The notes under the pieces are model-generated. The model did not search any database. It was not told the origin of the DNA and saw nothing but the letters and a program-made list of their open reading frames with translations. The position numbers were made by a program, and so were the translations under genes. From contig DASTVV010000145.1 of the NCBI GenBank assembly GCA_035758925.1, forward strand, positions 54,694-118,693: DNA of 64,000 nt, read 5' to 3'. Origin of the DNA: DASPMP01 sp035758925 (GTDB lineage Bacteria; Gemmatimonadota; Gemmatimonadetes; Gemmatimonadales; Gemmatimonadaceae). This document shows, piece by piece, positions 51,259 through 59,095 of this stretch. The first letter of the stretch is position 1. Every line of letters starts with the position of its first letter.

Positions 51259-52110
51259 TCCTTCCGACCGGACCGCCGAAACCAGCCACTGCCAATACTG
51301 CTCGCCACCGATTTCGGCGACGTCGTTGTGACCGGCGCCCTCGACGATCAGCAAGCGCGCCGGATGGCGAGCCACGGCGAAGACCGATCGGCCCATGCGC
51401 GTCGGGATCACAACGTCGCGCGTGCCGTGCGAGACGAAGACCGGGCAGTCGAGCTGCTGGACCAGCGCGCGAGTGTCGTAGTGCACGCGAGAGATCCTCT
51501 GCCATAGCCACTGAACCGGTGGAACGAGCATGCGCGCCGCCATCTCGCGGGCGGATGTAAAGGGCGACTGCAGGACAAGCGCACTGGCGGCGTCGTTGCC
51601 GGGACCGCTCTGCATCGCCGCGGCGAGCTCCGTGGCGACGGCGCTGCCCAACGAATGCCCGAACAAAACGATCCGCGACGGATGCAGCCGGGTCTGAACG
51701 AACTGCAACGCCCCCTGGGCGTCGGATGCCACGTTTTCGTACGTGGGATGGCCCTCCAGGCCGGCATACCCGCGGTATTCGGCGAGGAAGACCGTCGCGC
51801 CCGTGCGGTTCGCAAGCTCGCGCGCCCAGGGGACCTGCCATGCCGCCAGATCCGCGTTGCCATGGAACATGAGGACGACGGGTCTGTCGCCGGGCGCAGG
51901 CAACGGCGGCGCTACGACATAGCCGATGAGAGGATGACCGTCCGAGGCGGCGAGCTCGACGCGACGCGCGGGCGCGGAGGCAACCACGGCGACCGCGGGC
52001 GGCTGGAAAACAACGCGCTCCTGGACTCGCCAGAGCCAAAGGGTCGAGATCACCACGGCGCCGAGAGCCACGGCTACCGCGAGCAAAAAAATGGTTACCA
52101 CCCGACGCAC
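51208..52110 (-). CDS. Membrane-anchored alpha/beta hydrolase
   Basis: A 300-residue hydrolase with an N-terminal signal anchor (about 5-27) and the fold of the ABHD12/17 (BAAT-like) group. VVLMFHGNADLAAW is the oxyanion region, LFGHSLGSAVATELAA the nucleophile elbow (Ser about 153), HGTRDVVIP the acid and EGAGHNDV the histidine. Bacterial relatives are often esterases or thioesterases with unknown substrate. It overlaps the YdcF gene tail to tail. Confidence 0.85.
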   Translation of the reverse strand: MRRVVTIFLLAVAVALGAVVISTLWLWRVQERVVFQPPAVAVVASAPARRVELAASDGHPLIGYVVAPPLPAPGDRPVVLMFHGNADLAAWQVPWARELANRTGATVFLAEYRGYAGLEGHPTYENVASDAQGALQFVQTRLHPSRIVLFGHSLGSAVATELAAAMQSGPGNDAASALVLQSPFTSAREMAARMLVPPVQWLWQRISRVHYDTRALVQQLDCPVFVSHGTRDVVIPTRMGRSVFAVARHPARLLIVEGAGHNDVAEIGGEQYWQWLVSAVRSEGSTPVRELEKEGHRRLP

Positions 52111-52160
52111 ATCATTCGGTCCGTTGTCCGCGATCTGGTCATCAATTCAATTTAGAAGCG

Positions 52161-53477
52161 ATGCAGATACCTATCGACACGCTTCGGTTGCCTAACGGAC
52201 TATTCGTGACGCTGTCCGAAGACCACACTGCGCCGATCGTCGCGGTGAACCTCTGGTACCACGTCGGCTCCGCGAACGAGCGTGCCGGTCGCACCGGGTT
52301 CGCGCATCTCTTCGAACACATGCTGTTCCAGGGAAGCAAGGATGTCGGCTCCAACGAGCACTTCGAGTTGATTCAACGCGCCGGCGGAACGTTGAACGGT
52401 TCGACGTGGCTGGAACGCACGAACTACTTCGAAACGGTTCCGTCGCACCACCTCGAGCTGGCGCTGTGGCTCGAAGCCAATCGCATGGGCAAGCTGCTGC
52501 CCGCGATGACGCAGCAGAAACTCGACACGCAGCGCGACGTCGTGAAGAACGAGCGGCGCTGGTCGATGGACAACCAGCCGTACGGCACATGGTGGGAGAA
52601 GCTGCCGGCCCTGTGCTTTCCGCCAGATCACCCGTTCCACCATTCGCTCATCGGGTCCATGGCGGACCTCGACTCGGCGAGCCTGGAGGACGTCGGCAAG
52701 TTCTTCGAGACGTATTACTCGCCGGCCAACGCGGTTCTGACCATCACGGGAGATTTTGATCCCGCTCAGGCTCGTCGCTGGGTAAAGCGGCACTTCGAGC
52801 CCATTCAGGGGGGCAAGACCTTTCCGCCCGTTCCGGACACCACGATGCCCAACGTGTTCGGCGCGTGGAAGCGCGAGGTGGTCCCCGACAACGTCATGCT
52901 GCCTCGGCTGTTTCTGACCTTTCTCTCGCCGGTTTTCGGGACTGACGACTACTACGCTGCAAGCGTGTGCTCCGCGATCCTGGGAATGAAGAAGGGCAGT
53001 CGCCTGTACAAATCGCTGGTGCGCGAGCGGCAGGTCGCTGCGGAGGCGCAGGCATTCACCTACGATTTGACGAGAGGCAGTGACCTGATGGTCCTGGACG
53101 TCACCGCGCGGCCCGGCATCTCCGCCGATCAGCTCGAGCAGGAAGTGGCGCGCGAGGTAGACACGCTGCGTTCCAATGGGGCGACCGCGGACGAGGTCTC
53201 ACGCGCCGTGACGCTTATCGAGACGGAATACACCACGGCCTTGCAGTCAGCCGGCGAACGAGCGGACCGGCTCTCGATGTTCGCGACGTATTTTGGAGAC
53301 CCCTCGCGGATCAACGCACAGGTGGATCGCTACCGCGACGTGACCGCAGCCGATGTGAACGAGTTCGTGTCGCAGCGGCTGGGCGAGGACAATCGCGCCA
53401 GCCTTCTCTATGTCCCGCGGCAGGGAGCGGCCAGATCCGTTCGACGTACTGGCGAGTACGCGGGGGTCCGCGCGTGA
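52161..53477 (+). CDS. M16 zinc peptidase, catalytic subunit
   Basis: A 438-residue member of the pitrilysin/processing-peptidase family. The inverted zinc motif HxxEH is in GFAHLFEHMLFQG (about 50-62), with the downstream glutamate about 76 residues later in the KNERRWSMDN region. The C-terminal half has the ALDKL-like repeat of the two-lobed fold. No signal peptide is visible. It overlaps the next gene by 4 bases; that gene is an M16 protein without the zinc site, so the two probably form a heterodimer like mitochondrial MPP or bacterial YmxG pairs. Confidence 0.92.
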   Translation: MQIPIDTLRLPNGLFVTLSEDHTAPIVAVNLWYHVGSANERAGRTGFAHLFEHMLFQGSKDVGSNEHFELIQRAGGTLNGSTWLERTNYFETVPSHHLELALWLEANRMGKLLPAMTQQKLDTQRDVVKNERRWSMDNQPYGTWWEKLPALCFPPDHPFHHSLIGSMADLDSASLEDVGKFFETYYSPANAVLTITGDFDPAQARRWVKRHFEPIQGGKTFPPVPDTTMPNVFGAWKREVVPDNVMLPRLFLTFLSPVFGTDDYYAASVCSAILGMKKGSRLYKSLVRERQVAAEAQAFTYDLTRGSDLMVLDVTARPGISADQLEQEVAREVDTLRSNGATADEVSRAVTLIETEYTTALQSAGERADRLSMFATYFGDPSRINAQVDRYRDVTAADVNEFVSQRLGEDNRASLLYVPRQGAARSVRRTGEYAGVRA

Positions 53478-54874
53478 CTCGTGCCTCGGGCGTCGCGCCC
53501 GCAAAGGGCGCCCGTCCAGCCCCGCTCCAGCCCCGGCCGTATCAGTTCCCGCGTTTCGAACGACGCCGTCTTGCCAACGGGATGCAGCTCGTGGTGGCGC
53601 CCGTGCGCAAACTTCCAGTCGCCTCGGTCATCACGCTGGTGGACGCGGGCGAGGTTTGCGTCGAACGGGGCCGCGAAGGACTCGCCTCGCTGACAGCGCA
53701 ACTGCTGCTCGAGGGGACGATCGCCAGCGACGGCGCCGAGCTCGTCGAGCGCTTCGAGCGCTTGGGTACATCTGCGGAGGCGGCATCCGACTGGGACGCC
53801 GCCTGGATGACGCTGACCGCGTTGCGAGAGCAGCTGGGACCGGCGATCAAGTTGCTCGGCGAGGTGCTGCGGCAGCCGTCCTTTCCGCAGCGCGAAGTGG
53901 AGCGCCTGAAGGCGGAGCGCCTGGCGGACCTGCTGAAGCTTCGTGCGGAGCCGCGCGGCCTCGCTGACGAAATGTTCACGCGCGTCCTCTACGAGAACTC
54001 CTCGCGCTATGCTCGCCCCGAGGGAGGCTCCGAGGTGTCCGTGGAGGCCATCACGCGCGAGGATGTCCTGGCGTTCTATGAGAATCGCTATCGTCCTGGC
54101 GGTGTCACGCTCATCGTCACGGGCGACATCAGCGGTGACGAAGCGGAGCGCCTGGCGGAGGAGACCTTTGGCGACTGGCAAGGCTCTGCGCCGAAGCACT
54201 GCTCAACGACCGACGCGCCGGCCCGAGCCACTCGAGCACTTCACGTCGTTTCCAAGCCCGAGGCGCAGCAGGCCGAGCTGCGAATCGGCAACGTTGGACT
54301 GCCGCGCAGCCACCCCGACTACTACTCCGCCGTCGTGATGAACGCCGTGCTCGGCGGCCTGTTCTCGTCGCGGATCAATCTCAATCTCCGCGAGAAGCAC
54401 GGATACACGTACGGGGCATTCTCGCACATCGACTGGCGGCGCCAGGCGGGGCCGTTCGTCGTCTCGACCGCAGTGCAGACGGAAGTCGCGGCGCCTGCGG
54501 CGACCGAGGCCATCAGCGAGATCGCGCGACTCCGCGAGAGCAAGGTGGACAAGGACGAGCTGTCGCTCGCCACGAGCTATCTCGACGGAGTTTTTCCGAT
54601 CCGCTACGAGACGACCGACGCGATCGCCGGAGCGCTCGCGACATTGGTTCAGTATTCGCTGCCCGATGATTTCTACGACACATATCGCGAGCACGTCAGA
54701 TCCGTCACAGCCGACGATGTGCTGCGAGTGGCGCGATCACATCTGAATCCAGATGCCCTCCAGCTGCTAGCCGTGGGCGACACCGACAGCCTACTCGCGC
54801 CGCTCGAGGCCATCGGGTTCGGGAAGGCGACGCTCTACGACACCGACGGCGGTCTGCTGGATGAAGATCTCTAG
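53474..54874 (+). CDS. M16-family non-catalytic partner
   Basis: A 466-residue protein with the same two-lobed fold as its upstream neighbour. The position of HxxEH reads SLTAQLLLEGT, so the zinc ligands are missing, while the C-terminal substrate-contact segment LREKHGYTYGAFSHIDWR (R/Y pair) is kept. That split is the hallmark of alpha/beta M16 pairs. GTG 53474 overlaps the upstream stop. The 3' end overlaps the Nudix gene by 14 bases. Confidence 0.92.
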   Translation: MTRASGVAPAKGARPAPLQPRPYQFPRFERRRLANGMQLVVAPVRKLPVASVITLVDAGEVCVERGREGLASLTAQLLLEGTIASDGAELVERFERLGTSAEAASDWDAAWMTLTALREQLGPAIKLLGEVLRQPSFPQREVERLKAERLADLLKLRAEPRGLADEMFTRVLYENSSRYARPEGGSEVSVEAITREDVLAFYENRYRPGGVTLIVTGDISGDEAERLAEETFGDWQGSAPKHCSTTDAPARATRALHVVSKPEAQQAELRIGNVGLPRSHPDYYSAVVMNAVLGGLFSSRINLNLREKHGYTYGAFSHIDWRRQAGPFVVSTAVQTEVAAPAATEAISEIARLRESKVDKDELSLATSYLDGVFPIRYETTDAIAGALATLVQYSLPDDFYDTYREHVRSVTADDVLRVARSHLNPDALQLLAVGDTDSLLAPLEAIGFGKATLYDTDGGLLDEDL

Positions 54875-55400
54875 TCGGCGGGCGTACACGGGACGCATCG
54901 TCAACGTCGACATAGACACGGTTCGCTTTCCTGACGGCAGCACTGGCGAGCTCGAGATGGTGCGTCACCCGGGCGCGAGCGCGGTCGTTCCATTTCTCAG
55001 CGACCCTGGCGGACCTGATCCGCAACTGCTGCTGATCAAGCAGTTTCGTCACGCCGCCGACAGCTTCATCTACGAGATCCCCGCCGGCAAGCTGGACAAC
55101 GGCGAAGACCCGCGTGTCTGTGCCGAGCGGGAGCTTCGGGAAGAGACGGGCTGTACCGCGGAGCGACTCGAGCACGTCTACACGTTTTTCACGACGCCCG
55201 GCTTCACGGACGAGCGCATCCATGCGTTCATGGCGACCGGACTGAAGCAGGGGGACGCCACGCATGAGCACGATGAGTTCATGTCGCTTGAAACCGTGAC
55301 CCTCTCCCAGGCCCTGGAGTTGATCAAGAAGGGTGAATTGATGGACGCGAAGTCTGCCCTGGCCATCCTCTACATCGCCGGTTTCCGATTGAACCGCTGA
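54861..55400 (+). CDS. Nudix hydrolase, ADP-ribose pyrophosphatase-like
   Basis: A 179-residue Nudix enzyme. The 23-residue box begins at about residue 77 with GKLDNGEDPRVCAERELREETG and contains the R-E-x-x-E-E core. IYEIPAG before it and FFTTPGFTDERIHAFMATGL after it fit the ADP-ribose pyrophosphatase (NudF) group. It would hydrolyse ADP-ribose in the cytoplasm. The ATG lies inside the end of the M16 partner gene (14-base overlap), so it is coupled to it. Confidence 0.93.
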   Translation: MKISSRRAYTGRIVNVDIDTVRFPDGSTGELEMVRHPGASAVVPFLSDPGGPDPQLLLIKQFRHAADSFIYEIPAGKLDNGEDPRVCAERELREETGCTAERLEHVYTFFTTPGFTDERIHAFMATGLKQGDATHEHDEFMSLETVTLSQALELIKKGELMDAKSALAILYIAGFRLNR

Positions 55401-55424
55401 TTCGTACGGAAAGCAACCGTAGTG

Positions 55425-55465
55425 TGTCTAAATAGAGGCGTGTTATACGTCTCCATTTGTAGACA
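55425..55465. other. Long hairpin downstream of the Nudix gene
   Basis: TGTCTA (55425-55430) pairs with TAGACA (55460-55465), and inside it GAGGCGT pairs with ACGTCTC (7 bp with one G-U) around loop GTTAT. No T-run follows. It may end the Nudix transcript or protect a 3' end. Confidence 0.6.
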
Positions 55466-55537
55466 GCCACGGGGGTGGCCTGAAACGGCGCCATTTCGCA
55501 AGTGCTTGAAAAACAAGTCCTTAACACCGGACGGCAC

Positions 55538-55570
55538 CAGGCGTCAGACAAGGCATACCGCCTGCTTTTT
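55538..55570 (+). terminator. Rho-independent terminator or attenuator before the ECF sigma gene
   Basis: A 6-bp stem CAGGCG / CGCCTG (55538-55543, 55559-55564) with a 15-base loop is followed by C and five T (55566-55570). The folded segment at 55575-55640 starts 5 bases later. If transcription begins upstream, this would be an attenuator of the sigma operon. Confidence 0.7.
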
Positions 55571-55574
55571 CCGC

Positions 55575-55640
55575 GGGTGAGAACGCTACAAGGGTGTAGG
55601 TCGGGCAAAGTTCCGGTAACTCCGACTCACTAACCCTTGT
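55575..55640 (+). promoter_or_regulatory. Structured leader of the ECF sigma factor, candidate RNA switch
   Basis: Two incompatible folds are visible. Fold A: GTGA/TCAC (55577-55580, 55627-55630) encloses hairpins CTACA-AGGG-TGTAG (55586-55599) and GTCGG...CCGAC (55600-55604, 55622-55626), the latter holding AGTT/AACT. Fold B: an 8-bp stem ACAAGGGT / ACCCTTGT (55588-55595, 55633-55640) that breaks the first hairpin. The sigma start lies 22 bases further on, behind GGGGGTGAG. I do not recognise a known riboswitch. Confidence 0.5.
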
Positions 55641-55662
55641 GGGCGGTTTACGGGGGTGAGAT

Positions 55663-56310
55663 ATGACCAGACTAGCGACCAAGCGCGTGACGACGGCCAG
55701 TCAGCAGAATGGCCTCACGATTCGCGAACGGCTCAAGGCAGCCGATGACTCGGCGGTAGTAACCGCGTTCCTGGAGGGTGAGGAGCGTGCGTTTTCCGAG
55801 CTGGTGGAGCGATATCAGACACGCTTGTTGAACTTCATATATAGGACTATCGGCGATCGCGATCGCGCCGAGGACCTGGTGCAGGAAGTATTCATTCGCG
55901 TGTATCGCCATCTGCATCGATTCGACCGTTCGAAAAAGTTCTCGACGTGGGTCTACACGATCGCGTCGAATCTGGCCAAGAACGAGCTGCGGAATCGCTC
56001 CAGGAATCCGCTGGTGCTCTTCCAGACAATGCGCGGAGCGCAGGACGAGGAGGAGCGTCCGCTGCAGTTCGAGGATGCGACGACGCGCCCCGACGATCTC
56101 TTCAGGAAGCGTCATCTGCGCGAGCTGGTGGAACAAACGGTTGCACAGCTGCCTGAGCATCACCGGCAGGTGTTCGTGCTGCGCGAGCTCGAGGGAAAGT
56201 CGTATGAAGAAATCGCCGACATCACCTCGTGCAACCTTGGCACGGTCAAGTCACGCCTGAATCGTGCGCGCACGGCATTCGCCGCGATCATCGAGCCCTG
56301 GGTCGACTAG
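55663..56310 (+). CDS. ECF RNA polymerase sigma factor (RpoE-like)
   Basis: A 215-residue group-4 sigma factor. Region 2 spans FSELVERYQTRLLNFIYRTIGDRDRAEDLVQEVFIRVYRHLHRF and KFSTWVYTIASNLAKNELR. Region 4 has LPEHHRQVFVLRELEGKSYEEIADITSCNLGTVKSRLNRAR. No extra C-terminal domain is present. A zinc-finger anti-sigma gene follows, so it is probably held inactive until an envelope or redox signal arrives. Its upstream 262-base gap is unusually rich in hairpins. Confidence 0.95.
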   Translation: MTRLATKRVTTASQQNGLTIRERLKAADDSAVVTAFLEGEERAFSELVERYQTRLLNFIYRTIGDRDRAEDLVQEVFIRVYRHLHRFDRSKKFSTWVYTIASNLAKNELRNRSRNPLVLFQTMRGAQDEEERPLQFEDATTRPDDLFRKRHLRELVEQTVAQLPEHHRQVFVLRELEGKSYEEIADITSCNLGTVKSRLNRARTAFAAIIEPWVD

Positions 56311-56466
56311 GAGGACGGTGGTGGGTCATTTGACCTACCTCCGTCCGTGTAGTTCGAGCGATCTGATCCCTGTCGTTTGACGGTTGGGATCGACATAATC
56401 CCGGTCTCCGGAACCCGCCCCCGTGGAGGGGGTACCGGAACTCGCACGATGAGGAGACGGCCGGGA

Positions 56467-56991
56467 ATGGACTGTCGGGACTTTCGGGACAAACACGCCT
56501 TTTTTGTCGATCTGGAATGCTCCGCATTCGAGGAAGCAGAGATGCGGCAGCATATGCGTTCGTGTCCCAAGTGCTCGCGCCATGACACCGTCGTGCGCCG
56601 CAGTCTAATGTTGGTGAGGAGCCTCCCAACCATCGAGCCGTCGCCGGATTTCCGTGCCCGGCTCGAGTCGCGCTTGCGGACCATTGGCCAAGTGGACATG
56701 GCAACGCCGCCGAGGCGCGCAATGAGCACGTCGCACGTCGCGTTCGTCGCGTTGGCAGCCGGCGTCGCGTTCGTCGCGTACATCGCCACCGACATGGTTC
56801 GACAGTCCGCGCCGAGTGAGATCCGACTGGCGCCAGTCGTCGCTTCCATTCCGGAGTTCGAGCCGACGACGGTCGCGTCTCCGGCCCTGGTGGTCTCGGT
56901 TCCGACCGGGATGTCGGTGTGGCCGGCCATCATGGCCGCGAGCCAGGCACCGATGCATCTCGTGGCCACGGAGATGCCGACCGAACGCTAG
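56467..56991 (+). CDS. Zinc-finger anti-sigma factor, membrane anchored
   Basis: A 174-residue protein. The N-terminal anti-sigma domain carries the zf-HC2 pattern H-x3-C-x2-C in MRQHMRSCPKCSRH, with an upstream cysteine in DLECSAFEE. One transmembrane helix follows (about 80-100, SHVAFVALAAGVAFVAYIA), and the C-terminal part would be periplasmic. The ATG at 56467 is preceded by GAGGAG at a 10-base spacing and is preferred to in-frame starts above it. A 157-base gap with hairpins (for example 56320-56339) separates it from the sigma gene. Confidence 0.88.
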   Translation: MDCRDFRDKHAFFVDLECSAFEEAEMRQHMRSCPKCSRHDTVVRRSLMLVRSLPTIEPSPDFRARLESRLRTIGQVDMATPPRRAMSTSHVAFVALAAGVAFVAYIATDMVRQSAPSEIRLAPVVASIPEFEPTTVASPALVVSVPTGMSVWPAIMAASQAPMHLVATEMPTER

Positions 56992-57001
56992 ATTGGGGCC
57001 C

Positions 57002-58039
57002 ATGCGGGTTTCCCCCCTCCGCGCCGCGATTCAGGACAAGCAATTTGCGCCAGCATACTTCCTGTACGGCGAAGATGAGTTCCTCAAGGAGGAAGGTCTC
57101 CGCCAGCTGATTGCCGCGGCGGTCGACCCGGGCACACGGGATTTCAATCTCGACCAGCGCAAGGGCGCCGAGCTCGACGCGGAATCACTCGGATCGCTGC
57201 TATCCACGCCCCCCATGATGGCGGAACGGCGCGTGGTTGCCGTTCGTGACGTCTCCGGATTGCGGAAAGACGCACGCGCAGCTCTCGAGAAGTACCTTCG
57301 CTCGCCTGCTCGCGACCTGTTGGTGGTGCTGACCGCCCCCGCGGACGCCAGGCCGGACGCGACTTTGGCAGATCTCGCCGTCGCAGTGGACTGCGCGCCA
57401 CTCACCGGAGCGCAGGTCCCAAAATGGATCGTCGCGCGTGCCGACAAGCTTGGTACAACCATCACGCCTGGTGCGGTTACACTGCTTCAGGACGCCGTTG
57501 GCGCCGACCTGTCGCAACTCGCCATCGAGCTCGACAAGCTCGTCGCGTATTGCTCCGGTCGCGCGATCGACGAGGACGCCGTCGCAAAGGTGGTCGGCGT
57601 ACGCCGCGAAGAAACACCGGGACAGTTGCTCGATGCTGTTGCCATGCGCAACAGCGCGATGGCACTCTCGCTGATTCCGGGCGTGCTCCAGCAGCCGAAG
57701 ACGAGCGCCGTGCAGATCGTGATGGCGCTCACGACCCAGACTATCGCGCTCGCGGTCATGGTAACACGCGGGATTCCCGCGGGGCGGCTCAACAGCGAGT
57801 ACTACGGACTGCTCAAGTCCGGCAGCTCCAATTTTACAGGGCGGTCCTGGGGAGAGGCCGTCGCCGCGTGGACTCGCGCGCACGGAAAATGGACGCGTGC
57901 CGATCTGGACCACGCGCTCGGCGCGCTGCTCCAGGCGGACCTATGCCTGAAGGAGAGCCGGGTTTCGTCGGACGCGCAGATACTCGCCACGACGATCCTG
58001 TCGATGTGCGCTGGGGCCTCGTCCCGGAGTGCGGCCTGA
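57002..58039 (+). CDS. holA: DNA polymerase III delta subunit
   Basis: A 345-residue clamp-loader subunit that opens the DnaN ring. AYFLYGEDEFLKEEGLRQLIAAAVDP opens the AAA+-like domain, FNLDQRKGAELDAESLGSLLSTPPMMAERRVVAVRDV is the conserved beta-binding region, and LSQLAIELDKLVAYC with EETPGQLLDAVAMRNSAMAL in the helical domain are typical. The ATG at 57002 is 10 bases after the anti-sigma stop; the longer frame above it is a shadow of that gene. It is upstream of a SPOR gene and mutS. Confidence 0.93.
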   Translation: MRVSPLRAAIQDKQFAPAYFLYGEDEFLKEEGLRQLIAAAVDPGTRDFNLDQRKGAELDAESLGSLLSTPPMMAERRVVAVRDVSGLRKDARAALEKYLRSPARDLLVVLTAPADARPDATLADLAVAVDCAPLTGAQVPKWIVARADKLGTTITPGAVTLLQDAVGADLSQLAIELDKLVAYCSGRAIDEDAVAKVVGVRREETPGQLLDAVAMRNSAMALSLIPGVLQQPKTSAVQIVMALTTQTIALAVMVTRGIPAGRLNSEYYGLLKSGSSNFTGRSWGEAVAAWTRAHGKWTRADLDHALGALLQADLCLKESRVSSDAQILATTILSMCAGASSRSAA

Positions 58040-58040
58040 G

Positions 58041-59093
58041 ATGACGCGTGCACTGTTGCTCGCGTTCCTGGGCAGTATGTCCGTCGCCCAGGCTCAGCAG
58101 CCGGATTCGACACCGCGCACGCCGCAGGATTTCGCGATTCAGCGCGCCAGGAAACTGATCGACGCGGACAATACCGCCGAAGGCCGAAAAGTGCTGGACT
58201 CGCTACTGAAGGCGCTTCCGCCGGACCATCCCGCCTACGCCGAGGCATTGTATTGGCGCGGTGCGTCCGCTCCGACGGCGGTCGATGCCGAACGGGATTA
58301 CCGCCGCCTGCTCGTGGAAGCTCCACTTGCCCCTCGGGCGGAGGACGCCATGCTGCAACTGGCTCAGCTCGAGCAGGCGCGCGGCGATCGCCGCTCCGCG
58401 AGCGACCATTTGCAGCGATTCCTCATCTCCTTTCCGAACAATCCGGCGCGTCCGCGTGTCGCGGTGTCGCTGGTTCGACTCCTTTTCGATCAGGGCCTTG
58501 TGGCGCGCGGGTGCGACGCGCTACGAATGGGACGTGAGGCGGTTCCGCAGCAGAATCTCGAATTGCGCAACCAGCTCGAATTCTACGCGCCGCGATGCGT
58601 CGTGCTGGAGGCACCATCGCGCAATCCCACTCCCAACGTCGCGCCAAGTCGCGATACGGCAAGTCGCGCCCCAAGTCGCGCCCCAAGTCGCGACACGGCA
58701 AGTCGCGCCCCAACTCGCGACACGGCCAGTCGTGCTCCAACTCCCGTTCCTCCGTCACGCGCGGTCCCGTCGCCCTCCCCGTCGCCCTCCCCCGCCGCGC
58801 CCGCCGCGCCCGCCCCATCTACGTCGCCCAAGCCAGCCAACGCGCCGCCGTCCACCGCGAAGGCGGGCGCCTCGTTCTACAGCGTGCAGGTGGCGGCGTA
58901 TGACCTGCAGGAATCCGCTGCGCGCCTTGCGAGCACGCTCATGGATCGGGGTCTCGAGGCGCGAGTGGACGGCGCCGTGAAGCCGTTCCGCGTCCGGATC
59001 GGCAAGTACGCCACGCGCGCGGAGGCAGTGAAAGCAGCCGCGACGCTCAAGGCACAAGGGATGGAAGGCTTCGTCACGCTCGTTTCGCCGTAG
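58041..59093 (+). CDS. Secreted TPR-SPOR domain protein
   Basis: A 350-residue protein with a signal peptide (cleavage near SVAQAQ, residue about 20). TPR-like repeats at about 30-170 are followed by a disordered linker of repeated SRAPSRDTA units rich in Pro, Ser and Ala, and a C-terminal SPOR domain that begins FYSVQVAAYDLQESAARLASTLMDRGLEARV. SPOR domains bind denuded glycan strands at division septa, so a role at the cell wall is likely. It begins 1 base after the holA stop, and mutS starts 2 bases after it. Confidence 0.88.
   Translation: MTRALLLAFLGSMSVAQAQQPDSTPRTPQDFAIQRARKLIDADNTAEGRKVLDSLLKALPPDHPAYAEALYWRGASAPTAVDAERDYRRLLVEAPLAPRAEDAMLQLAQLEQARGDRRSASDHLQRFLISFPNNPARPRVAVSLVRLLFDQGLVARGCDALRMGREAVPQQNLELRNQLEFYAPRCVVLEAPSRNPTPNVAPSRDTASRAPSRAPSRDTASRAPTRDTASRAPTPVPPSRAVPSPSPSPSPAAPAAPAPSTSPKPANAPPSTAKAGASFYSVQVAAYDLQESAARLASTLMDRGLEARVDGAVKPFRVRIGKYATRAEAVKAAATLKAQGMEGFVTLVSP
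58640..58740 (+). repeat. Degenerate tandem repeats in the SPOR linker
   Basis: Six copies of a CCAAGTCGCG-like decamer, alternating with a GACACGGC element, encode the APSRDTASRAPSRAPSR-type linker. Unit boundaries vary, so the repeats are imperfect and stay in frame. Confidence 0.75.
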
Positions 59094-59095
59094 CC

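Noticed and set aside
55575..55640. A known riboswitch (c-di-GMP, ZTP, SAM or SAH) before the sigma gene
   Set aside because: None of the conserved cores of these classes could be aligned; only generic paired elements are visible.
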